Source: Fragilaria crotonensis (Eukaryota > Bacillariophyta > Fragilariophyceae > Fragilariales > Fragilariaceae). From it: 47,132 nucleotides of DNA. The notes below the pieces were generated by a model. The model worked only from the letters and a program-made list of their open reading frames with translations. It ran no database searches and had not been told where the DNA came from. Below are positions 11,067 to 19,596 of the stretch, one piece after another. How positions within the stretch are numbered: the stretch's first letter is position 1; each line of letters opens with the position of its first letter. The stretch is taken from NCBI GenBank assembly GCA_022925895.1, contig JAKSYS010000505.1:1-47132 (forward strand), read 5' to 3'. Position numbers and translations under genes: made by a program.

Positions 11067-13871
11067 ATGTCGGTTAATACTGATGATGGATTGACAATAA
11101 TGGCAACTGCTGCATCGCACGCTGATGCAGCAGTTCGTCTTCTTTCAACTGCGGCAAATTCTCAATCAGTCAATGCTGCAGCTGTTGAGACAAGGGATAG
11201 TGCAGCAAGCAATGCTTCACAAGTACATCGAGCGGTGCATGCTCTAACCACGAATTCTCCTACTTTTGAAGGATCTTTACAATTAGAGACAGGCGAAGAG
11301 AAAATGGAATCATACACAGACACAGCTTCATCCAGTCTGGGAGCTAAAGCCCCCCAAAGTTTGTCATGCGACATGCCACTTTCTTCTTGGACATATCGCA
11401 CCGATGCGTACTGCTTCACTGGGCTGTCGGAGCTACAAAAATTGCCAAGTGATGGAAAGCATTCTCTCCGAGGTGTTGTGCAACGCTTTAAAACGATACG
11501 TCGAGTGGGTGTGTTCGAAACGCAATTAGAAAGATTTAAAGGATGGGGCACGGACTTGCGAATGTGGCGCTTTCTTGAACCGAACGAAGGCGATAATTCA
11601 AAGTGGCTCTACAATATCGTTGTTGTCGATCCCAGGGCAACAGTTTTTCATGTTGATAAAATGAAACATGCGGAAGCTTCCTCGGCAAAGCTTGAATTCT
11701 TTACAGGTCTTGCAAGAAAGTTTTATTTAACCATGTTTGAGGCAAATGAGGAGAATACCTACAAAATTGATCTGTCGCTGAATCGGGATACGACAGTTAT
11801 GTTATTGGCATCGAAAGTTGGAAGCAAGGACTTGCCCAAATCAACATTTTATTTACGCAAACACGTTCATGTCGTATCAGCTGCATCGTATCGTTCTGTA
11901 TGTCCTGATGAAAAAGATGATGACTCCAAGCCCTCTGGATCCATATCTCCGGCTACGTCTACGGCTCCAAAATCTGCGTCTTTGGACGACGCTGATAAGG
12001 AGACCAAGGAGACCAATGTCATGCTAACATGGTTGGCAGTTTCTGACAGGACACATCCGATGCCATCTATTGCTGCATCATGGCGTCGACAAGGGATTGG
12101 CCAGTTCATGTTTATACTCATTATCAAGCAATGTGCAGCATTCCAAGATGGAGTCAATATTGAAGTCTTTTTGCAATGCCATGAGCCGGGCGCATTCAGA
12201 TTTTACTGTATGCTGGGCTTCCAACGACTCAATTCTAATCACGACGATGGTTTCACATTGCTTCCACAGAAGTTGCAAGACGTCCTATTTGCAGTTCCAC
12301 CGAATAAGAGAAAGGGAAGTCATCGACAATCTACATTTTCATTCTGGGGTGATGATCCCGAACAAGTTGGGCAATCCGCCACTAAGTTGATGCACCTGGG
12401 CCACCAACAATTACGAACCGTGATTGAAATTGACGACGATGGATCTGTGGTGGTGTTAGAAGCAACGAAGGAAGGCCTGCAACTGGACGAAAATGTTCAC
12501 ATACCCTTGAAAGCTACGTGGTGTGAGTATCCACCACCACGTTTTGGACCGAATGGGATTCGACTGTCGTATTCAATTTCTTTGATTGAAAAGCTTCTCA
12601 AAGGACTTCCACGCATTCAAGAACTATTACCTCCAACCTATGCAAACCCTGTGCCTGCGACATCTCTTCCAGTCAAAGGTCACATATCGATATTGCGAAG
12701 GATCATACATAGCCACTCTGAAGGCACAACTTGGATGTCATCTAGTGAAATGGACTTGATGGTTGCAACTTTGATGCTCGACGGACGTTACGAAGATTCC
12801 GCTTTTGTAGTGCCGTTTAGTATTTGCGAAGGCATATCGATTGCCTTTGGTTCATACGTTAGGTATAAGAAGTTGTTGACGCAAGCCGCAACGCTTCAGG
12901 CAATGCTTGATGACGGAACTCGTTCCTTAGAAGACGTGGACGTGGTCGTTAGAGAGAATCTCGGACGTGAGGTTGCAGATGCATTGTCCGAATACAATAA
13001 TCACATGAGCAACCTTCTTGTCAAAGTTGTCAGTCGGAATCCTGGTTTGCTTCAACGAAGAATAATTGTGTTTCCATTTCGTGAAGGTCGCGACCATTGG
13101 TCTGCCACGTTTGTGTTCAATGCCGATTCCATTTTTGAAAGCAAAGAACAAAGCGACTCTTCGTCGAACACAGGGACAGTCCTGCGACCTTGCTTCTTTC
13201 GGTATTGCTCATTGCGCAATGATGGTACACGCAAGGTTGCATTAAATCAAGGTGTCATTTGGTTTTTGAACTTGTGTGCTTCCTACGAAATGCACATGAA
13301 GTCGAACCTGGGAAGTCAACGAATTACATTTATGGAACCTTTTGGATCAAATACTGAAGGAGACATGTTAGGGACCGATCTTTTCCCCGCACTGCGCGTC
13401 AACGAAGATGGATACTTCCCATTGCAGAGCGATGGCTACAATTGTGGTGTTGGTGTCTGTGCAACAATTGGAATATTGTTCCGTGAATTTCTCCCTCGAA
13501 ACGACGACTTCTTGTTTGATGATCTTTTTTCCAGAGCAAACATGCCTACTTTTTGTTGTGAAAACAGTGGCGAGATTTTTTGTCACATGCCGGTTAGCAT
13601 AATGACCAAGCTTCCAGGTAATGACGATGCAGTTGGAGCGAAGAAGAAAAAGGAGAAAGACTACCTTTCTTCAGTAAGAGAGCAGTGGTTTACTTTGTTT
13701 GATCGAATGGCTGAATTTCAATTTGTTGGAGGTCCATATATGTTGGACAAGAAAATGAACCAAACATTGCGTATGCTTCCACCATGGACTTACTTTCATG
13801 GCCTCGTGGTAAAAACGAATTATCTCAAGAGAGACAAAGGAGAAAGCTGCTCTTGTGCTCCGGCAGGCTAA
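11067..13871 (+). CDS. GNAT acetyltransferase + Ulp1/C48 cysteine protease protein
   Basis: 934 codons. The N-terminal 100 residues are Ala/Ser-rich. Residues about 325-395 hold a GNAT acetyl-CoA site: W339 then RRQGIG (R340-G345, the R-x-x-G-x-G loop), with FYCMLGF at about 380. From about 570 to 830 the protein fits the Ulp1/C48 (SUMO or ubiquitin-like protease) fold: DHW with His677, an acidic MEPFG segment where the triad Asp/Glu is expected, and LQSDGYNCG with Gln and Cys793. Such proteases cut ubiquitin-like tags from proteins; GNATs acetylate amines. A fusion of the two inside a transposon is unusual. The frame ends at 13871, but strongly coding-like sequence continues in the next frame (from about 13830), so the protein is probably longer than this. 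Confidence 0.8.
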   Translation: MSVNTDDGLTIMATAASHADAAVRLLSTAANSQSVNAAAVETRDSAASNASQVHRAVHALTTNSPTFEGSLQLETGEEKMESYTDTASSSLGAKAPQSLSCDMPLSSWTYRTDAYCFTGLSELQKLPSDGKHSLRGVVQRFKTIRRVGVFETQLERFKGWGTDLRMWRFLEPNEGDNSKWLYNIVVVDPRATVFHVDKMKHAEASSAKLEFFTGLARKFYLTMFEANEENTYKIDLSLNRDTTVMLLASKVGSKDLPKSTFYLRKHVHVVSAASYRSVCPDEKDDDSKPSGSISPATSTAPKSASLDDADKETKETNVMLTWLAVSDRTHPMPSIAASWRRQGIGQFMFILIIKQCAAFQDGVNIEVFLQCHEPGAFRFYCMLGFQRLNSNHDDGFTLLPQKLQDVLFAVPPNKRKGSHRQSTFSFWGDDPEQVGQSATKLMHLGHQQLRTVIEIDDDGSVVVLEATKEGLQLDENVHIPLKATWCEYPPPRFGPNGIRLSYSISLIEKLLKGLPRIQELLPPTYANPVPATSLPVKGHISILRRIIHSHSEGTTWMSSSEMDLMVATLMLDGRYEDSAFVVPFSICEGISIAFGSYVRYKKLLTQAATLQAMLDDGTRSLEDVDVVVRENLGREVADALSEYNNHMSNLLVKVVSRNPGLLQRRIIVFPFREGRDHWSATFVFNADSIFESKEQSDSSSNTGTVLRPCFFRYCSLRNDGTRKVALNQGVIWFLNLCASYEMHMKSNLGSQRITFMEPFGSNTEGDMLGTDLFPALRVNEDGYFPLQSDGYNCGVGVCATIGILFREFLPRNDDFLFDDLFSRANMPTFCCENSGEIFCHMPVSIMTKLPGNDDAVGAKKKKEKDYLSSVREQWFTLFDRMAEFQFVGGPYMLDKKMNQTLRMLPPWTYFHGLVVKTNYLKRDKGESCSCAPAG

Positions 13872-15527
13872 ACAAGCACCTCCAACAAACCCACCTTTCG
13901 TTATGGTAGGAAGTGTTGTGGATTTGACCACACCAACCAAAATGACGCGAGCAGGACATGCAGGAGTTGTCACGGACGTCACAACACCATCTGCTCATGT
14001 GCAGGGATCTGATACGAATAATGAATCAGACTTTGTGTTGCAAGATACAGACGATGAACAAGAATTTCAAGAAGCAAATTCAAGCAATGTCGACGGGTCC
14101 AGTAACGACTCAGCTTTTCGTTTAAAAAGCGAAGAAAAGAAACCAGAAATCGGGGATGTCAGGTTTGCATTCGTAACTCAAAGCCAAGTCAATGCCAATC
14201 CGTGGCTGAAAATGTTGCTGTTCAAACAGCAACATATTCAGCCATCAATGAATTAGGTGATGATGTCACAGCTGAAATTAGAGATGTCCATGCAGGCAGC
14301 GAAGTCCAAAATGAATTCGGTGATAATGTCATGCGTGAGGACCAAGATGAAAGTCATGATATGGACCAAGATGAAAATCATGATATTCACGAAACGATAG
14401 AAGTCACGAATGGTTTGGGTGAAAAGCAAGATGCTACCAGAGCCAGTGATGAAACTTCTGCCGTGTCCCCGCCATGTCATGAAACTACTGCGGACGATCC
14501 TAACAAGGTGACAGTAAAGTATTTGAAATCTTTCGATCCCAGACGTCTGCGAATACCCAAGCGGCCTTCAGAGGCAAAAGTGGATTGGATCAAAAGATTG
14601 AGACTTGGCTCTGATGATAACGAGGGATTCAAATCTTTAACAGAAAACCAAAAGAAAAGAGCAAGAAATTCCCGCAAAAAGCAAGTTGAGGAAGAGGAAA
14701 AACTTGACGCGATGGAAGCAGAGTACGAGGCTTCGTTGAGAAAGAAGATATGCACCCAATCTTTGAAATCTATTAAAAGCTTCCAAGACAAGTATCGAAC
14801 CGACCATGAGGAAGAAGAGCCTATGGTGAAACGCGATGCCGACTACGAACGTGAGCTCCAGCAATTCATTTCTGATAGTTTTGAGGCTTGGGGATGGGAT
14901 TCCGACGAAAAGCATGAGAACCTAATATCTACATGGGCAGCGCAACTACACAACCCCGACAATACCGAAAAGGAACAACAGTGGATACGCACTCTTATAA
15001 AGGCACTGAAGGATGAACGAGCCACATTCAAGAAGAAGCTTACCAAAGAGTTTATGTTTACCAGGCGTTCCATGGTAAAAGGTCTCAAATACGTGAGCAG
15101 AACCAACACTTTCAAGGCACGTTTGGTATTTTATGATGTTGATCCGGACAACAAAGATAATTTTATAGAACAGGAAGAGGAAATGCAGGTGGATGAAGCT
15201 TGGGTCCGTGATGAATTTTCCGAAGAAGATGTTCAGCATATTATTAATATGCGCCTTGACAATACTTGGATACAAGCTCCGCGGGACATCGAGGTGTGGA
15301 TCGGAAAACAAAAAATTGTTCGTGTGCGTTACACTGGACCTCGACAGATGCGCGTCATTGACAGTGAGGCAATGACAAAGTATTTGAGAGAGAAGCAGAA
15401 TAGACGTTCAAGTAGAGCTAGAGCGATTCGTCTGGCATTTAAGAAAAGACGGGCAAAACCTTTAAAGGAACAATCTTTGACGAAGAAGAAGATGACGAAC
15501 CAGAGCCTCGCAAAACGATCAATATAA
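13830..15527 (+). CDS. Charged linker region continuing the GNAT/Ulp1 gene
   Basis: Coding sequence continues in another frame from about 13830 to 14200 (acidic, Ser/Asp-rich) and returns to the original frame from about 14190 to 15527. The second part is 441 codons, very rich in Glu, Asp, Lys and Arg, with long helical stretches. It has a more folded segment at 15060-15380 (KGLKYVSRTNTFKARLVFYD, then VRYTGPRQMRVI) that I cannot name. Two one-base frame changes are needed to join it to the GNAT/Ulp1 part, and a third (about 15460) to join the next module. I see no good introns at these points, so indels (real or sequencing) are the simplest reading. Confidence 0.6.
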
Positions 15528-16213
15528 AAGAAAAGTGGGTCGGCAGAATGAACAATGGGAAAGAAACAGACCTTGACGAGACTTTTGTCAGGAAAAATTT
15601 CGGTGACGCCTTTGCTAATGAACTTAAGAGTTCGAAGAGAGGTTTCGTGGATGTTCCAGTTGGAGATTTTAAACATTCTCATCTGCATCTGCATCCTCAT
15701 TTGGAGGTTCCTGGTGCCCCGACCGTACGCTTCACACAGAAGGATGGCAAGGATTTGTGCGTGTCGAAATCGTTAGCTTCAGCTCTTCACTCACTTGGAT
15801 TTGAGAAAGAAGCCGCAGAAATAGATTTCTATGGTGAGGAAATCTTGAAAGGTGCTGTCGTTGATGCTCTTGATTGCGTGATGCTGCGTGCAAGGAAAAT
15901 TCTACCTAAGTGGATTGTTATTGACAGGATCCCTAAAAGTTTTGATTGGCAGAAAGATCTATTGGATGAGCGCCATATTTTGGTTGGTGTCTTGTACGCG
16001 TCTGACGGCAATTGTTCTCATGCGGTAACAATTCATGGAGGATTTGTGTATGACGCAAATGAAGTCGTTGCACTCCCGTTGTGCCAAGAGGCACTTGATT
16101 ATTGCACTTCAACAGCAGATGTGAAGAGTTCATTTGTTCGCTTTCGTCGTGGGTATTTCCTAAGGTACAAAGGGACAAAAAAGCACAAACTTGATCTGAT
16201 GACGCTTGCATAA
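15462..16213 (+). CDS. Papain-like Cys-His-Asp module at the end of the cargo gene
   Basis: Numbered from the ATG at 15548 (221 codons), though coding-like sequence in this frame already starts near 15462 (acidic FDEEEDDEPEP). Three spaced signatures fit a papain-fold peptidase: LCVSKSLASAL with Cys71 at a helix start, SHAVTIHGGFVYDAN with His158, and Asp169 (or the following Asn) as the third residue. OTU and C39-like peptidases share this order, but the D-G-N-C box of OTU is absent, so the family is open. It reads as the C-terminal domain of the same long protein as the GNAT/Ulp1 gene. The alternative is a catalytically dead structural domain. Confidence 0.55.
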
Positions 16214-16321
16214 GGAACTACAATCTATGTGAATGATTTACATTACGTATGACATTCATTTGATTGCTTTACATTAAGTTGATTGCTTTACATTAAGTTT
16301 GACATTTAATTTCTGATCTTA
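16214..16321. repeat. Short direct repeats between convergent genes
   Basis: A 19-base unit GATTGCTTTACATTAAGTT occurs twice in tandem at about 16262-16299, preceded by a diverged copy (GAATGATTTACATTACG). It lies between the stops of the protease module and the transposase, where termination signals of both genes are expected. Confidence 0.6.
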
Positions 16322-19108
16322 TTAATTTAAGTTGAATTCTGTGATGGATAGTGATAGAGTGGTAAACTGGGCGGGCCACTCGTCATACGGTTTTGTTACC
16401 AAAACTTTTGAATCATCATCCTTAATGGAAACCACAAAACAAGGGGAATCAATTGCGTTGGGTGATATGGTCAGGTAGGTGCTTGACCAACTCCATTCTG
16501 TAAATAAAACGGAATCAATGTGCGACCGTTTCATTGCTGCCTGAACAACCAAAGCAAATCGCTCCGGGTTGTTTGGATCGTCATCCAATACAACAACGGC
16601 AGCTAATCGACAAGGACAAATACTATCATCATTGAACTGGACATTCATCCAATCGTAGACAGCTCCGCCAGATTGGTAGGCAGGATGACATCGAAAAGTA
16701 TAAATGTGCCGCACATATTCAGTTGCAATGCGGACATGAAGACCAAAATGTTCAGTCAGAAACTCGAGCAATGCTGTTGGCAATCGCATCCGTTGAAGGT
16801 CAGTACAGCTATGCCATACCACTCGAGGCACTCAAAGACGCACGTCACGGTTGCAAACGTGGCGTGGCCAGACGTTTGCAAAATGGCAGATTCGGTTGTG
16901 TCGTCATCATCATCGCTGTTTACGTCGGAAACGCTTGAGTTATCGAAAACTTCATTGTCACCCCAGATACGTGTGTGAACCAAATTAATGATATGGGAGT
17001 CTGCAAGTCGTTGTGCAGATTGCAGTTCATACAAAATTCCTGCATGTCGTTTTGTGCCCGACGCCCAGGTCGTTTGGCTGCATAAATCAATAGCGATTCT
17101 GGTCGTTCGGCATTAAAGTTTCGTGGTGCCCCAAATCGTTCGATGTCATCAACAATGTGCAACAATTCATGAAACTTTGGAAATTTCCAACAATTTTCCT
17201 TCATTGCAGGGATATTGTTTTTACACAATTTTAATAACGCTTCGATCGACGAACGTGCCGATTGAATTGCGGTCGTGCTGTTGGAGCTGTCCCAAAATGT
17301 GTCCTGCATAAGCCAGGCATCAAAACAGAGAAGTGCTTCGAACACTTCAACAATGTTTTTCACAGTGGCAATGCTTCGGCGCTCAAACGTGTGGTCCAAA
17401 ATATCCCAGCCTTCATCATATTGAGACAAAATAACAAATAGAAAAACCAATCCGAGGCGTTCGCGCGCTGTTACCTTTGTTAGATTGGTCACTCCACGGC
17501 TAAAATCGGTAGCCGGATATTTTCTGCGATACGTTTGCCGGTGGCGGAGATGAAATTGAATTGCAAGATTGTCCAAAGCTGCTTTGCGAGATACCGGAAC
17601 ATTTTCTAACACCAAAAAGGTAACGTGCTCAATTAAACCTTTGCGAAATGCATGCATGGTTTCCACAGGAGTTGCACCAAAGATACCTCGTACATGATCA
17701 GCAAGCACTTCGTCTTGAAAGGCATTGTGCACTGCATGTTGCGACCACCGTACACGAATTGCCTTGTCGTCACTGGAGGCAATCATTGCCATTGGTGCGG
17801 CATACAAGTACCGACACGTAAAATAAGGAGAATCTAAATCTTCATAACTGACATTGCATGATCGACAGTGGCGTTGCACCTGCGGCGTGTGGGGGCCATA
17901 ACGACCACATAGAGCATCCCTTCTTGCATGTCTTGTATCACAAAAAGAATGCACGTAACAATATCAACATGAATAGATCCGGTTGGTCCTAATGGTAAAT
18001 GGACATTGCGTAGGCGCGAAGACGACGTCCGAAATGAGGATAGCACAACCTGTAACTGCGCATGATAGTTGCGAATGTTGTCACCAAGTTTGAATGTCTG
18101 ATTTTGCGCAGAAGAAGTTTTGGTTTTGGCAAGAATCCATGAAATCCCATGCGGGGATGGTGCGTCGAAATGGCTCAGCAAATATGGCAGGAGTAAACAT
18201 ATACGGTTTGAGTGAAAATCGGTCATTCCCGGTGACAGATGTACGATCAATCCATTGTATGATTGGGACAAAGAGTTGACGTTGAGGATTGGTAACAAGG
18301 CGTTGATACGCATCTTGATACACCTGACCGGACAAAGCTTCGCCTCGAACACCATTGGGACTGGTGTACGGTCGCAATGGGTCCTGCACATCAATAAGGA
18401 GATTTTCCTGGGTCATAATGGTTCGATTTTGTAACAATTGTAACAGTTGAGGAACAAAATCAAATGTTATGACATCACACGGAGGACCGTGTGGCACGTC
18501 AACCCTGCGTACAGATGGCAACAGCTGCGTGGCATTATTCATCATAGCATAAAGTCGATCAACATTCCTGCGATGTGTTTGCCTCCTTCTGGTTGAAAGG
18601 AAAAGCCGTCGGCGATGGCCGCACGTGCCCATGTTAGAATTGCTTCGAAAGCATAGTCCGGTGCATTCATATCATTCAGAAGTTTAAGTAGTGCCACAGT
18701 CCACTTTTGGTTTGTTGAGAATGGAAAAGAGACAGGCGGAGGCGGCACTGCACAAGATTGGTGTGGCACATTTGGTGGACACGGAACATGGTGAAAATTG
18801 CCGTCTTCAATTGGAAAAGCAGTTGATCCTGATGAAGAGAAATTGTCGTTTACAAAATCACAACGTAGCGGCACAGCGCGTTGAGAGCTTGCGTAGACGG
18901 CGTTAGCGTCTTCCGCCGCACGGTTTGTTGGGCAGGGCACCATAACGCAACTAGTGTCTAACGCGGAACCTTTACCTGCAGACATACGGGCACGAAAGAA
19001 ATGCCAACACGAAGTGGATTTTTGTAAATGCATTCCAAACGATTTCTCGCTTACAAACCGCCGACGGCGTCCGCTGCAGTGAGGATTGAGACAGACAAAA
19101 GATGACAT
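16322..19108 (-). CDS. Plavaka/CACTA-like DDE transposase (frame broken)
   Basis: It starts at ATG 19108 with a zinc finger (CLNPHC...FGMHL...C). Then come the conserved blocks of a large DDE transposase: W-A...F-x-F-P (18600), FDFVPQLLQLL, VPIIQWIDRTSVTG with a candidate first catalytic Asp at 18246-18248, the RNYHAQL block (18060), IQDMQEG with LCGRYGPHTPQVQRHCRSC (17860-17950), and PKFHELLHIVDDIERFG-PRNFNAE near the C-terminus, with a candidate Glu. The order and the QDMQEGD / FGAP-NF-AE motifs resemble Plavaka-type transposases; Zisupton/KDZ is the alternative. The frame changes at about 18555, 18115, 17927, 17050 and 16830, each keeping the expected motif order, so the gene is either assembly-damaged or a recently dead copy. 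Confidence 0.75.
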
Positions 19109-19196
19109 GACAAAAGAAACAAAACAATATCTCAGCAGCAATCGTGCAACCAGAAACGGATGCAAAGTGGCAATTAGTAACAAGGCGAAATACTGG

Positions 19197-19583
19197 TTGT
19201 GGTGGCTGCTCTATCAGGCAAAGGCAATCAGTGTGATAGAGTGCCATTATAAACCTGATCAGAGATTCAGATTCCTGAACTCACACTCGTAGTAACCGAG
19301 AACAAAAGCACAGATTTCATTAACAAAAATCACGGAATAATGAAATTGTTGCAGAAAATGAACTAAACGCGTAAAACTTGGTATCATTACGTACGTATGA
19401 GAATGATTAACTTCATACCCCGGCATATGTATTGCGTATGTAAGAAAACAATGAATAACGGCTTTTTAATTTACTCGGATTTACGCAAACACATCACCGA
19501 ATAACGAACGGAATACATACATATGTAGTTTAATTCATTTAAATGAAAAAAAACTTAAGTTAATAATGTTGAACCTCATCCTT
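19197..19583. other. Right subterminal region of the nested transposon
   Basis: AT-rich non-coding DNA between the transposase start and the right inverted repeat. One TTCCTGAAC motif (about 19271) resembles the TCCTGA hexamers of the left end. No gene is seen. Confidence 0.45.
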
Positions 19584-19596
19584 GTGCCCTTAGATG
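19584..19596 (-). repeat. Terminal inverted repeat, right end
   Basis: GTGCCCTTAGATG, the exact reverse complement of 7375-7387. It is followed by the second TT of the target duplication (19597-19598). Confidence 0.9.

Larger units (their letters stand above)
7375..19596. mobile_element. Nested DNA transposon, 12.2 kb, with GNAT/Ulp1 cargo
   Basis: Both ends carry the inverted repeat CATCTAAGGGCAC (7375-7387 and, reversed, 19584-19596). Each is flanked by TT (7373-7374, 19597-19598). Removing 7375-19598 joins codon 'act t' to 'gg' and continues the Copia frame without any change, so the boundaries are exact. The cargo is a spliced gene (7859-9322, minus), a small gene (9525-10082, plus), a GNAT/Ulp1/papain-like coding block (11067-16213, plus) and a transposase (16322-19108, minus). 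A 2-bp duplication plus the transposase sequence fit the CACTA/Plavaka side of the DDE DNA transposons. The placement is an inference. Confidence 0.9.

Noticed and set aside
16322-19108. Assignment of the transposase as certain Zisupton/KDZ because a Ulp1-like protease is nearby
   Set aside because: Zisupton-type elements usually leave 8-bp duplications, while this one shows 2 bp, and its motifs fit Plavaka-like enzymes better.
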